DNA of 64,000 nucleotides from Reyranella sp. GTDB lineage: Bacteria > Pseudomonadota > Alphaproteobacteria > Reyranellales > Reyranellaceae. Location of the stretch: NCBI RefSeq assembly GCF_004297265.1, contig NZ_SCUT01000003.1, forward strand, positions 1 through 64,000, written 5' to 3'. The first letter of the stretch is position 1, and the number at the start of each line of letters is the position of its first letter. Positions 50,950-61,518 of the stretch are shown one piece after another. A program made the translations under genes and the position numbers. The notes below the pieces were generated by a model. The model was not told the DNA's origin. It saw only the letters and a program-made list of their open reading frames with translations, and did no database searches.

Positions 50950-51318
50950 TCAGCCGCGGACGACCCAGACGATCGCAGCACCGATGCAAAGCGCCAGGGT
51001 GACGACACCGGCCATCTCCGCATAACGGATGTAGGTCTTGCGCAGCACCTCGAGCAGTTGCTCGGGAGGATAGTTCGGCGGGAGGTCGGCACCCTTGTCG
51101 AGGAGCACCCAGAGTTCCGTCGACCTGTGATTCCACTTGGGCGCGTTGTAGGCGAACAGGCCCAGCACCGACCCGTGCAGCGCCTGGAGGATCGCCCCGG
51201 ACTTCAGGCAGAGCAGAAGGTCGTAGGAAAGGCCGAGCATGACCATGCAGATGGCCAGCAGCGCGAAGCCGCAGCCGCGGCGCACGATGACATCCGCCAG
51301 ATACTCGATCCTGTCCAT
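50950..51318 (-). CDS. Small membrane protein, 122 residues
   Basis: Two hydrophobic stretches (CGFALLAICMVMLGLSYDLLL and MAGVVTLALCIGAAIVWVV) flank a soluble loop (NAPKWNHRSTELWVLLDKGADLPPNYPPEQLLEVL). No family recognised. It is the last of three consecutive small membrane-protein genes that follow the SSS permease gene on the same strand, 19 bases after its neighbour, so it probably belongs to that transcript. The ATG is preceded by GAGGG. Confidence 0.6.
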   Translation of the reverse strand: MDRIEYLADVIVRRGCGFALLAICMVMLGLSYDLLLCLKSGAILQALHGSVLGLFAYNAPKWNHRSTELWVLLDKGADLPPNYPPEQLLEVLRKTYIRYAEMAGVVTLALCIGAAIVWVVRG

Positions 51319-51337
51319 ACGGGCCCTCGGGTCGAGC

Positions 51338-51667
51338 CTATTGCACGGCACCTGACATGAGCAAGACGCGGACCAGGGCGGGAATGCAGAGCACGAGTGC
51401 GACCAGAGCCCACACCCAGTTCGGGCCAGGCGCCTCGCGCGCGGCGGGAAAGGCGCGCTCGATCAGGGCGGCCGGCACGCCCGACACCAGGAGCGTCGTC
51501 GTCGCCACGATCAGGCTGGCGAAATAGAAGGTGACGCCGGGATCGTCCGGCAGCCAGGGCGGCGCCCAGATCAGGCTGTAGGCGGCGACGAGGTGGACGA
51601 GCGGCGAGAAGATGCCGTTGAAGACGGCGAGCCCCAGCACGAGGGCGAAGACCTGGTGACGGAGCAT
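51338..51667 (-). CDS. Small membrane protein, 109 residues
   Basis: A three- to four-helix protein (FALVLGLAVFNGIFSPLVHLVAAYSLIW, FYFASLIVATTTLLVSGVPAALIE, WVWALVALVLCIPALVRVLLM). It starts 2 bases after the stop of the upstream 106-residue gene, with GGAGGC as ribosome site in that gene's end. Unrecognised; likely co-expressed with the solute:sodium symporter upstream. The long frame in which it lies is otherwise a shadow. Confidence 0.6.
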   Translation of the reverse strand: MLRHQVFALVLGLAVFNGIFSPLVHLVAAYSLIWAPPWLPDDPGVTFYFASLIVATTTLLVSGVPAALIERAFPAAREAPGPNWVWALVALVLCIPALVRVLLMSGAVQ

Positions 51668-51669
51668 CC

Positions 51670-51990
51670 TCAGCCTCCGCCCGCAAGACGCGGCGTCAGG
51701 CCGGCCGACGCCATGGCGAAGTAGAAGCCGGTGCGCAGCCAGAACAGCCAGAACGCGGTTATGAGGGGCAACCAACGTTGCCCAAGCGAGGCCGGCGTGA
51801 CGAAACCGACCGCGGCGATCGCCCAGCCGGTGAGCCAGACGAAGGAGCGCCAGATGTAGTTCTGCGGCTGCAGGACCGGCACGAAGAAGGACAGCATCCA
51901 CCGTCCCACGCAGGCCCAGGCCACCAGCGACAGGCCGTAGTTCACGATCCAGAAGGGCAGGTAGCCCCAGAAGAAGTCGGCTTGGTTCAT
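51670..51990 (-). CDS. Small membrane protein, 106 residues
   Basis: A helical membrane protein starting MNQADFFWGYLPFWIVNYGLSLVAWACVGRWML, with two further helices and a glycine tail LAGGG. The N-terminal part resembles short YggT-like membrane proteins only loosely. It begins 63 bases after the symporter stop and is followed within 2 bases by another small membrane-protein gene. Function unknown. Confidence 0.6.
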   Translation of the reverse strand: MNQADFFWGYLPFWIVNYGLSLVAWACVGRWMLSFFVPVLQPQNYIWRSFVWLTGWAIAAVGFVTPASLGQRWLPLITAFWLFWLRTGFYFAMASAGLTPRLAGGG

Positions 51991-52053
51991 GGTCGGAAAT
52001 GGAAAGGGCGAGGCTTGCGCCCCGCCCTCCCTTTCATCGGTTCGCGGCGGCCG

Positions 52054-53943
52054 TCAATGCGCCGCTTCGGCATTGCGCACCGATCCCGCAGGCACGCGGA
52101 TCGAGTCGATGAAGTCCTGCATCTCGGCCGATGCGGGCTTGGTCACCCAGCCGGCGACCAGCATGGCGACGAACGCCGCCGGGATGCCGAAGATGCCGAC
52201 CGAGATGTTGTTGATGCCCCAGATATACGCGACGTCGCGGCCGCGGATCTTGACGATGTTGATGTCGCCCATCCAGCTCAGGCTCTGCTTGACCCACGGC
52301 CCGTAGAACTCGGTCGCGATCAGGAAGAACATGCAGAGGCCGAACCCGACGATGATGCCCCAGACGCCGGCCGCATCGCCCGCCCTCTTCCACCAGATGC
52401 CGAGGACCAGGCCCGCGAACAGGCCGGCCGCCGCCATCGAGAAGGCCCAGGATACCAGGAACAGGATGTCCGCGCCCAGCGTGCCTGCGACATAGGCGGC
52501 GACCAGAGCCACCAGGCCGAGCAGGACGCGGCTGATGATCAGGCGGCGCTTGGTGTCGGCATGGGGGTCGATCATCTTGTAGTAGATGTCATGGCTGAGC
52601 GCGTTGGCGATCGCGAGCAGCAGACCGTCCGCCGTCGAGAGCGCGGCGGCAAGGCCGCCGGCCGCGACCAGCCCGGAGATCACGTACGGCAGGCCGGCGA
52701 TCTCCGGCGTGGCCAGCACGACGGCGTCGGTGTGCAGGCGGAACTCCGAGAGCTGCAGGATGCCGTCGCCGTTGCCTGTGACGCCCTTGCACAGAGCGAA
52801 GGTCTGGGCCGCGTTGGCGCCGTCGCAGGCGCCGACGAGGCCGATGCTGCCCCAGGAGGAGACCCAGGCCGGCAGGCTGGCGATCGGCTGTCCGATCACG
52901 TTCTGGTACACTTCCAGCTTGGCGAAGGCCGCATAGGCCGGCGCGGTGAAGTAGAGCAGGAAGATGAAGAACAGCGACCACGCCACCGAGTCGCGCGCCT
53001 GCTTGACGGACGGCGTGGTGAAGTAGCGCATCAGGATGTGCGGCAGCGACGCGGTGCCGACCATCAGGCAGAGGATCAGCGCGAAGAAGTTCCACATCGC
53101 CGTCGGGCTGTAGGCGCCCTTGGCGTCGGTGAAGGCCGAGACGTAGGGCTGTGCCACGCCGAAGGTCTTCTCCAGCGCCTCGATCTTCTCGAGTGCCTGG
53201 CCGTACATGATCTGCGGGATCGGGACGCCCGTGACCTTGGCCGAGAGCACGACGACCGGGATCAGGTAGGCGATGATCAGGATGATGTACTGCGCCACCT
53301 GCGTCCAGGTAACGGCTTTCATGCCGCCCAGCATCGAACAGAGCAGGATGCCGAGCAGGCCCACGAAACAGGCGACCTGGAAGCCGATGTCGAGGAAGCG
53401 TGCGGTGATGATGCCGACGCCAACGATCTGCGCCACGACATAGGTGAAGGAGGCGGTGATCAGCACGACCACCGCGAGGGCGCGCGCCACGTTGCCGCCG
53501 TAGCGGGCACTGAAGAAGTCCGGCACGGTGAACTGCCCGAACTTGCGCAGGTAGGGCGCCATCAGGATCGAGACCAGCACGTAGCCGCCCGTCCAGCCCA
53601 GCACGAAGGCGAGACCGCCGTAGCCGCCGAAATAGAGCGAACCGGCCATGCCGATGAACGAGGCGGCGCTCATCCAGTCCGCGCCGGTGGCCATGCCGTT
53701 GTAGAAGGCGGGAACGGCGCGGCCCGCGACGTAGTATTCGTTGACTTCGGCGGTCCTCGCCAGCCAGCCGATCAGCGCGTAGACGCCGAGAGTCAGGAAG
53801 ATGAAGAGATAGCCGAGGATCCGATTCGGCACGCCCAACAGCTCGAGCACGCCGATGAAGATCGTGAACCCGATGAAGGTGCCGGTGTAGAGGGCGTAGA
53901 TGCGCCCGAGATTGGCGAGAAACCCGCCCTGGATGGCTGCCAT
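52054..53943 (-). CDS. Sodium:solute symporter large subunit (SSS, VC_2705-like)
   Basis: A 629-residue permease with about 13 helices of the SSS family, paired with a DUF4212 small subunit. Characteristic pieces are AEVNEYYVAGRAVPAFYNGMATGADWMSAASFIGMAG, VLMAPYLRKFGQFTVPDFFSARYGG and STADGLLLAIANALSHDIYYK. A polar insertion of about 60 residues in mid-protein contains GNGDGILQLSEF, which looks like a single EF-hand calcium loop. Likely substrates are short-chain carboxylates such as acetate or pyruvate. Co-transcribed with the DUF4212 gene 13 bases upstream; probable control by the nearby NahK-like kinase and LuxR-type regulator. Confidence 0.87.
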   Translation of the reverse strand: MAAIQGGFLANLGRIYALYTGTFIGFTIFIGVLELLGVPNRILGYLFIFLTLGVYALIGWLARTAEVNEYYVAGRAVPAFYNGMATGADWMSAASFIGMAGSLYFGGYGGLAFVLGWTGGYVLVSILMAPYLRKFGQFTVPDFFSARYGGNVARALAVVVLITASFTYVVAQIVGVGIITARFLDIGFQVACFVGLLGILLCSMLGGMKAVTWTQVAQYIILIIAYLIPVVVLSAKVTGVPIPQIMYGQALEKIEALEKTFGVAQPYVSAFTDAKGAYSPTAMWNFFALILCLMVGTASLPHILMRYFTTPSVKQARDSVAWSLFFIFLLYFTAPAYAAFAKLEVYQNVIGQPIASLPAWVSSWGSIGLVGACDGANAAQTFALCKGVTGNGDGILQLSEFRLHTDAVVLATPEIAGLPYVISGLVAAGGLAAALSTADGLLLAIANALSHDIYYKMIDPHADTKRRLIISRVLLGLVALVAAYVAGTLGADILFLVSWAFSMAAAGLFAGLVLGIWWKRAGDAAGVWGIIVGFGLCMFFLIATEFYGPWVKQSLSWMGDINIVKIRGRDVAYIWGINNISVGIFGIPAAFVAMLVAGWVTKPASAEMQDFIDSIRVPAGSVRNAEAAH

Positions 53944-53956
53944 GGTCGTTCCCTCG

Positions 53957-54226
53957 TCACTCGTCCTGGACGCCGAATTCGTGATCGATCCTGTCCTGCG
54001 CCTTGGCGTTCCAGACGCACATCAGGACGAAGGCGATCAGAGAGCCCTGGGCCGCCATGTAGTAGCCCAACGGGAATCCGATGATCCGGATCGTGTTGAG
54101 CTGCGGCGCCCAAAAGTGGATCAGGAAGCTGAAGAAGAACCATGCGGCGAGGATGAACAACATCAACCGCTTGGTCTTTTCCCAGTAGGCGGCCTGTTGC
54201 GAGGCCGTCAGTCTGCTTTCCGCCAT
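53957..54226 (-). CDS. DUF4212 symporter small subunit
   Basis: An 89-residue protein with two helices (LMLFILAAWFFFSFLIHFWAP and GYYMAAQGSLIAFVLMCVW) and the family pattern YWEKTKRLM at the start. It always accompanies VC_2705-type SSS permeases and is regarded as their small subunit. GGAGGAAC precedes the ATG. First gene of the symporter transcript, divergent from the 198-residue gene across a 242-base gap. Confidence 0.9.
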   Translation of the reverse strand: MAESRLTASQQAAYWEKTKRLMLFILAAWFFFSFLIHFWAPQLNTIRIIGFPLGYYMAAQGSLIAFVLMCVWNAKAQDRIDHEFGVQDE

Positions 54227-54468
54227 GCGCTGGTTCCTCCAAGGACACGTTGGAGGCGCCGCTGAACCATCACCGTCGCGATGAGTTGGGGTTTTCCCCG
54301 AATGTACGCTTACTCCCCATCGCCCGGTCGTTCGGGCGCCATGTTTCTTGCTTGTCGTTTACTCAGACTATGTGAATATACAGCAAGTGTGATTCACTGT
54401 CAGTGCGGTGAGACCCCCTACCTTAGTCGAATATTCATTCACAGGCGGTGCAGCCCACGAGAAGCAGG
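54227..54468. other. Divergent intergenic region between symporter operon and regulator genes
   Basis: This 242-base spacer is noticeably richer in A+T than the genes around it and must carry both promoters. A palindrome GGGGTTTTCCCC lies at 54288-54299, 62 bases before the symporter ATG, and could be an operator. No FixK or FixJ site is present. No RNA gene was seen. Confidence 0.4.
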
Positions 54469-55065
54469 ATGCTGGAAGGGCTCAAGAGCTACCTCTTTCC
54501 GACGCGCATTTGTTCGCGCATAGAGCTAACGCGCTTCGTCAGCGGTGAGGCGTCGTACGTCGCCCAACGGTCCACTTACGAATTCTCACGCAATACGCTC
54601 GCCTGGTTCGGCCAGGCCGCCTTCGGTGATCCCGCCTTCAACGACGCCTTCGCGGTCTGCCGCTGGGAAGCCTTTGCCGCGATTGCCGCCGACATGACCT
54701 TCGTCGTGCGGTCCTTTCTCGACGGTGGAGGCGACCTCGATCCGGCCCTGGTGCGTGTCTACGCCGACGCGCTGGGCGAATATCCCGCGCCGGTCCACCG
54801 ACCCCAGGGCTGGAGCGATCGCCATGCGGCCCTGCTCAGCCGCTTCGCCGGCATTCCGTCCGATCATCGGCTGGACTTCAAGGCCATGGGCCACAGGACG
54901 GGCGTGCTGATCCACGAGCACGTGCCGGCCCGCTCGAAGAACGCGGAGGAGGAACGCCAGGTGCTGGCCGCAGCCGTGACGTTCGGCCTGATCTCCTTCA
55001 ACGATCGCCTGCCCAAACGTCTCGATCGCGACGCGCTTGTGCACGACCTGCGCCATGCAACTTGA
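54469..55065 (+). CDS. Hypothetical protein, 198 residues
   Basis: A soluble protein starting MLEGLKSYLFPTRICSRIELTRFVSGEASYVAQRSTYEF; it is helix-rich and contains ARNTLAWF-like and AFAVCRWEAFAAIAADMTFV stretches. I do not recognise the family, though proteins with this start recur next to SSS/NahK-type regulatory genes in alphaproteobacteria, to my recollection. GAAGCAGG precedes the ATG at 54469; a GTG at 54448 is an alternative. It ends 31 bases before the response regulator, with which it is probably transcribed. Confidence 0.6.
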   Translation: MLEGLKSYLFPTRICSRIELTRFVSGEASYVAQRSTYEFSRNTLAWFGQAAFGDPAFNDAFAVCRWEAFAAIAADMTFVVRSFLDGGGDLDPALVRVYADALGEYPAPVHRPQGWSDRHAALLSRFAGIPSDHRLDFKAMGHRTGVLIHEHVPARSKNAEEERQVLAAAVTFGLISFNDRLPKRLDRDALVHDLRHAT

Positions 55066-55096
55066 TTCTCACGGTCCCGATGGTCACCCTTGCCGC

Positions 55097-55738
55097 ATGG
55101 CTGACACCGAACGCTTCCTTGTAGCCGACGACCATCCGATGGTCCGTGACGCGCTGGTGTCCGCGCTCGGTCAGGTGTTCGTCGGCGCGCAGTTCACCAT
55201 GGCGGGCACGCTGGCCCAGGCGCAGGCTGCGCTCGACCGGCAGCCCGACACCGACGCCGTCCTGCTCGACCTCGATATGCCGGGCATGGACGGGCTGACC
55301 GGGCTTGCGCGGCTGCGGTCCGAGCATCCGACCGTGCCGATCATCATCGTCTCGGCGGCGCGCGAAGCCGGCGTCGTGCAGCGTGCCTACGAGTTCGGCG
55401 CCTCGGCCTACATCGACAAGTCCGCCTCTCTCGAGGAGATCGCCGGCATCGTTCGCGCCGTGCTCGACGGCGAGATCTTCGCGCCGCCGGATGCCGTGGC
55501 CGGCGACAGCTTCGCCCAGCGCGCCGCGCAGCTCACGCCACAGCAGTGGCGCGTGCTGGCGCTGATGGTGCAGGGCGACCAGAACAAGCAGATCGCCCAC
55601 AAGCTCGGTGTCGGCGAGGCGACCGTGAAGGCGCACGTGACGGTGATCCTGCGCAAGCTCGGCGTCCGCTCCCGTACGCAGGCCGTGATCGAGGCGCGCG
55701 GGCTGGCGTTGCCCGGCCCGGAAACGCTCAGGCAGTAA
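55097..55738 (+). CDS. LuxR/NarL-family response regulator
   Basis: A 213-residue regulator with an N-terminal receiver (acidic pair in VADDHPM, phospho-acceptor about D58 in LLDLDMPGMDG, Lys in YIDKSAS) and a C-terminal LuxR helix-turn-helix (LTPQQWRVLALMVQGDQNKQIAHKLGVGEATVKAHVTVIL). It converges on and overlaps the hybrid kinase gene by 11 bases, and is the probable target of that kinase (AgmR/MxtR-type pairing). It likely controls the symporter operon to its left. The earlier start in the frame lacks a ribosome site. Confidence 0.85.
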   Translation: MADTERFLVADDHPMVRDALVSALGQVFVGAQFTMAGTLAQAQAALDRQPDTDAVLLDLDMPGMDGLTGLARLRSEHPTVPIIIVSAAREAGVVQRAYEFGASAYIDKSASLEEIAGIVRAVLDGEIFAPPDAVAGDSFAQRAAQLTPQQWRVLALMVQGDQNKQIAHKLGVGEATVKAHVTVILRKLGVRSRTQAVIEARGLALPGPETLRQ

Positions 55739-58700
55739 GACGCCCCGCCGCGGCGCTGCGCAGGCGCAACAGCGCGCGCAGCGAGGCTGGCTTCACCGGC
55801 TTGTGCAGCAGTTCGACCTGTTGCGCCCGCGCCCGCAGACGCAGCGTCGGGTCGCGATCGGCCGTCACGAGGGCCGCCGGCACGGTGCGGCCCCAGGCCT
55901 CACGCAACGCCATCACGGCCTCGAGCCCATCGGCGCCTTCGTCGAGATGCAGGTCGGCCAGCACGAGGTCGGGCAGGCGGCCGGCGCGGATCACCGCGTC
56001 CAGCGCCTCGGCCAGCGTCGCCGCCGTCGTGACCTTGCATCCCCAGCCGCTAAGCAGCGCCGCCATCGCCTCGCGCACCCGCGCCTCGTTGTCGAGGCAG
56101 AGCACGAAACTCTCGACCTCGATCGACGGCATGGGCTGTGGCGCCGGCGTGGCACTGGGCAAGGTCGCCACCGCGGGCACCCTCGGCACGGTCACGGAGA
56201 AGGTCGAACCGCGGCCGGGCGCCGAGGCGAGGCCCACGGGAAGATCGAGCATGCGGGCGATGCGATCGACGATGGCGAGCCCAAGGCCCAGCCCTCGCTC
56301 CTCGCGCGGCCCCTCGTCCTCGGGCTGCAGCCGCACGAACTCGTCGAAGATCACAGCCTGCTTGTCGGGCGGGATTCCCGGGCCGTTGTCCCTCACTTCG
56401 ATGCGCAACGAGCCGCTGGCGCGGCGGCAGCCCAGCAGCACCCTGGCCGGCCTTCCCTCGATCCGGCCGTAGCGCAGGGCGTTCGAGAGAAGGTTCTGCA
56501 GGATGCGACGCAGGAAGGCCGGATCGGTGTCGACGAAGGCGCGCGTCGGCACGATCACGAGTTCGACGCCGTGCCGGGCCGCGGTCGGCGCGAAGGCGGT
56601 GCCAAGCGACTCGAACAGCGGCTGCAGCGCGAACGCCCGCTTCTCGGGCTTGAAGGCGCCGGCATCGAGCTTGGAGATGTCGAGCAGCGCGTCGAGCAGC
56701 GATTCGACGGCGCCGAGGCTCGCATCGATCTTGCCGCCCAAGTCGTTGCGCGGATCGCGGTCGATCATCGCCGCCGTGAAGAGGCGTGCGGCGTGCAGCG
56801 GCTGCAGCAGGTCGTGGCTCGCGGCTGCGATGAAGCGCGTCTTGCCGAGATTGGCCGCCTCTGCCTCGGCGCGGCTGGCTTCGAGTTCGGCCGTTCGCTC
56901 GGCCACGCGCTGCTCCAGCGTCTCGGCGGCGCGGCGCAGTTGGCTGTCGCTGTCGCGCAGCGCCTCGGCGGTGCGTACCCTCGCCGTCACGTCGTTGCAG
57001 GTGGCGACGAAGCCGTCCTCAGGCAGCGGATCGAGCCGCAGCTCGATCACGCGGCCGTCGCGCGTGGCGATCTCGTGCGTCTGCGGCGACTCGGGCCGGC
57101 GCAGCAGGTCGACGACGTCGGGCGCGGCACCGAACTCGCGCGGGGCGGCGCCGACCGCGACGGCATCGTCGTCGAGCGCCAGCAGTGACGTGAAGCGATC
57201 GTTGAAGATCTCCAGCCGGCCATCGCGATCGAAGGCGGCGATGCCCATGCCGACATGGTCGAGCGTGTTGCGCAGGATCTCGTAATTGTAGCGGATCGCC
57301 TCGGACGCCTCGTCGATGATGGCGCGCGCGCTGCGCGGCAGCAGCCGGCCGCGCCGGCCCGAGGCCGCCACGATCACGCGCGCCGAGGCGGCGCCCAGGG
57401 TGCCCGACAGCATGCGCTCGGTACGGGCGAGCGCGGTTTCCAGCGACAGCTCGCCCGACAGCGTGCGGGCCGCACGCTCGACGCCGACGAAGCGCGCGAG
57501 GAGCTGGCGCAGCTCCTCGATGCGGGTGGCGTCGGCCGGCGCGCGGCGCGACGGCGGCCGCGGCTCGGCGCCCAGCACGAAGGCATCCGCCTGCTCGCGG
57601 TCGCGGCCCTCCGGCCGTACCAGCAGCGAGACGCCGACCAGCAGCGCCGTGTTGACGGCGAGGCAGACCAGGAACCCCTGCAGCACCGGATCGAGCGCAG
57701 CCAGCGGCGCCGGCAGCCAGGACACGAACGGCGCCGCCGGTCCGTCGCCTGCACCCTGGCGCAAGGTCGGCAGCAGCAGCGCGTAGAGCCAGACGACGAA
57801 GCCGCCGAGCAGGCCCGAGACGACGCCGAAGCGGTGCGCGCGCTGCCAGTAGAGGCCTAGCACGAGGCCCGGAGCAAAGTTGGCGACCGCACAGAACGAG
57901 ATGAGGCCGATCGAGGCGAGCGGCAGGTAGCCCGAGATGATGCGCTCGTAGGCGTAGCCCGCCATCAGGATCAGCACGACGGCGGCGCGGCGCACCAGCA
58001 CCACCAGCGGGCCCATGTCGCGCACGACGCCGGCCTGCCGGCGCAGCAGGTAGGGCATCAGCAGCTCGTTGCCGATCATGCCCGACAGCGCCATGCAGGC
58101 CACGATCACCATCGAGGTCGCGGCGGAGAGACCGCCGATGAACACGAAGGCCGACAGCCAGCTCTCGCCGCTGACCAGCGGCAGCTGCAGCACGTAGAGG
58201 TCGGGGCTGACGTTCGGCCCGAGCAGCAGCAGCCCCGCCGCCGCGATCGGGATGACGAACAGGTTGATCAGCACGAGATAGGCGGGAAACAGCCAGCGCG
58301 CCGTCCTGAGGCTGGCGGGATGGTCGTGCTCGACGACGGCGACGTGGAACTGGCGCGGCAGACAGAGGAAGGCCATGCCCGAGAGCAGCGACATCACCAC
58401 CCAGGTGAGCGGCGAGGCCTCGCGCGTCAGTCGCTCGGCTACGGCCGGGACCTCGGCCAGGCGTCCCACCATATCGGCCGGCCCGTCGAACAGGAACCAG
58501 ACGACGAAGGGACCGACCGCCAGTAGCGCCAGCAGCTTGACCACCGATTCGAAGGCGATGGCCAGCATCATACCGCGATGCTGCTCGGAAGCCTGCACGT
58601 TGCGCACGCCGAACAGGATGGTGAACAGCGCCATCAATGCCGCCACGATCAGCGAAGTGTCGGCATGCACGACACCGGGTGCGCCGCCGCTCCACGGCAA

Positions 58701-59147
58701 GGGCGCGGCGATGGTGCGGAACGACGAGGAAACGGCCTGGAGCTGCAATGCGATGTAGGGCAGCACGCCCACCGTCGCGAACAGCGTGGCGATGACGCCG
58801 ACGGCGCGGCTCTTGCCGTAGCGGGAGGCCAGGAAGTCGGCGATCGAGGTGACATTGTGCTGCTTGGCCAGCCGCACCATCTTGGCGACGACCGGATAGC
58901 CCAGGGTCACGACCAGGACCGGGCCGGTATAGATCAGGACGAAGTCGATGCCCGAGGTCGCCGCCCGCCCGACCGCGCCGTAGAAGGTCCAGGAAGTGCA
59001 GTAGATGGCCAGCGACAGGCCGTAGACGACCGGCGCCACCGAATTCCGCGACCAGTCACGCGCATAGCGGTCGCCGAAATAGGCCACGGCGAAGAGAAGC
59101 CCCAGATAGGCCAGCGACAGGGCCAGGACAGCCGGTTCGACCAGCAT
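55728..59147 (-). CDS. Hybrid histidine kinase with SSS-type sensor domain (NahK/CbrA-like)
   Basis: A 1139-residue sensor. Residues about 1-500 are a 12-13-helix sodium:solute symporter-like domain ([41 protein letters not shown]). A PAS domain follows at about 620-720, then HisKA with the phosphorylated His about 776 ([15 protein letters not shown]), a HATPase domain ([25 protein letters not shown]) and a C-terminal receiver with Asp about 1063. Such kinases are thought to sense transport of a solute such as acetate, proline or histidine. It faces its likely partner, the LuxR-type regulator. Confidence 0.9.
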   Translation of the reverse strand: MLVEPAVLALSLAYLGLLFAVAYFGDRYARDWSRNSVAPVVYGLSLAIYCTSWTFYGAVGRAATSGIDFVLIYTGPVLVVTLGYPVVAKMVRLAKQHNVTSIADFLASRYGKSRAVGVIATLFATVGVLPYIALQLQAVSSSFRTIAAPLPWSGGAPGVVHADTSLIVAALMALFTILFGVRNVQASEQHRGMMLAIAFESVVKLLALLAVGPFVVWFLFDGPADMVGRLAEVPAVAERLTREASPLTWVVMSLLSGMAFLCLPRQFHVAVVEHDHPASLRTARWLFPAYLVLINLFVIPIAAAGLLLLGPNVSPDLYVLQLPLVSGESWLSAFVFIGGLSAATSMVIVACMALSGMIGNELLMPYLLRRQAGVVRDMGPLVVLVRRAAVVLILMAGYAYERIISGYLPLASIGLISFCAVANFAPGLVLGLYWQRAHRFGVVSGLLGGFVVWLYALLLPTLRQGAGDGPAAPFVSWLPAPLAALDPVLQGFLVCLAVNTALLVGVSLLVRPEGRDREQADAFVLGAEPRPPSRRAPADATRIEELRQLLARFVGVERAARTLSGELSLETALARTERMLSGTLGAASARVIVAASGRRGRLLPRSARAIIDEASEAIRYNYEILRNTLDHVGMGIAAFDRDGRLEIFNDRFTSLLALDDDAVAVGAAPREFGAAPDVVDLLRRPESPQTHEIATRDGRVIELRLDPLPEDGFVATCNDVTARVRTAEALRDSDSQLRRAAETLEQRVAERTAELEASRAEAEAANLGKTRFIAAASHDLLQPLHAARLFTAAMIDRDPRNDLGGKIDASLGAVESLLDALLDISKLDAGAFKPEKRAFALQPLFESLGTAFAPTAARHGVELVIVPTRAFVDTDPAFLRRILQNLLSNALRYGRIEGRPARVLLGCRRASGSLRIEVRDNGPGIPPDKQAVIFDEFVRLQPEDEGPREERGLGLGLAIVDRIARMLDLPVGLASAPGRGSTFSVTVPRVPAVATLPSATPAPQPMPSIEVESFVLCLDNEARVREAMAALLSGWGCKVTTAATLAEALDAVIRAGRLPDLVLADLHLDEGADGLEAVMALREAWGRTVPAALVTADRDPTLRLRARAQQVELLHKPVKPASLRALLRLRSAAAGRLTA

Positions 59148-59222
59148 GCGTGCGCGTTTCTCCCGGCGTCATTGAACCGTTTCGGCGGGGCCGCTACAAG
59201 CGCTGCACACCAAGGAATTACA

Positions 59223-60899
<1,677 letters not shown>

Positions 60900-60928
60900 G
60901 GTGTGGCCGGCGCAGCGATGGCAGCGGC

Positions 60929-61384
60929 ATGAATCCACTCAACGAGGTCCAGTGGGGACAAGATTGGGCGTGGGGCGTGCCGCTGATCGCGCTGACCTGC
61001 GTCATCCACATCCTCTGTCTGGCGGTTTTCACCGGCCGGGTCGACCGCCTGCTCGACACGATGCGGGACCGCGGCCGTCACGTCACCCTCATCTTCTCCC
61101 TGGTGATGGCGATGGCCGTGACCCTGGTGACGACCCTGCACATCTTCGAAGGCGGCATCTGGGCGCTGGCCTTCCGTTTCCTCGGCGCCATCCCCGACAA
61201 CCGCTCGGCGATGCTCTACTCGCTGGGCGCGCTCACCACCTACGGCGACACCACCATCAACCTCGCCCACAACTGGAAGATGCTGGGCGCCCTGGAAGCG
61301 GTGAACGGCATGCTGCTGTTCGGCCTCACGACCGCGTTCCTATTCGCGATGATCCAGAGAGTGCTGCCGCCGGCGAAGCGGTGA
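60929..61384 (+). CDS. Small ion-channel-like membrane protein
   Basis: A 151-residue protein with an N-terminal helix (GVPLIALTCVIHILCLAVFTG), a second (VTLIFSLVMAMAVTLVTTLHIF), a re-entrant-looking stretch LGALTTYGDTTINL and a final helix (MLLFGLTTAFLFAMI). TTYGD resembles the TVGYGD selectivity filter of potassium channels and the family named 'ion channel' 2-TM; the filter is not canonical, so the ion is uncertain. It starts 29 bases after ettA and may be co-transcribed. Confidence 0.6.
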   Translation: MNPLNEVQWGQDWAWGVPLIALTCVIHILCLAVFTGRVDRLLDTMRDRGRHVTLIFSLVMAMAVTLVTTLHIFEGGIWALAFRFLGAIPDNRSAMLYSLGALTTYGDTTINLAHNWKMLGALEAVNGMLLFGLTTAFLFAMIQRVLPPAKR

Positions 61385-61400
61385 GGCGCGGCTGAGGCCT

Positions 61401-61518
61401 TGAAACTCCTCGCCCCCGATAGGGGGAGAGGGACACGAGGTTGGTCGCGCGTATCGTCGACGCTCCCGGACATTGCTACGCAATGTCCTGACGCTAACCG
61501 GCGGGGCGACGCCCCGCC
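61401..61518. repeat. Palindrome-rich spacer (three hairpins in 118 bases)
   Basis: Three inverted repeats follow each other: CCTC-G-CCCCC / GGGGG-A-GAGG around GATA (61408-61431); GGACATTGC / GCAATGTCC around TAC (61468-61488); GGCGGGGCG / CGCCCCGCC around a single A (61500-61518), which reaches the stop codon of the TPR gene. They may act as a bidirectional terminator or be a copy of a dispersed intergenic palindromic element. Confidence 0.55.

Noticed and set aside
51778..54084. Plus-strand frame of about 770 codons across the SSS permease
   Set aside because: Antisense to the symporter operon, charged and repetitive, no motif or ribosome site.
61401..61518. CRISPR-like repeat
   Set aside because: The three palindromes differ in sequence and there are no regularly spaced direct repeats.
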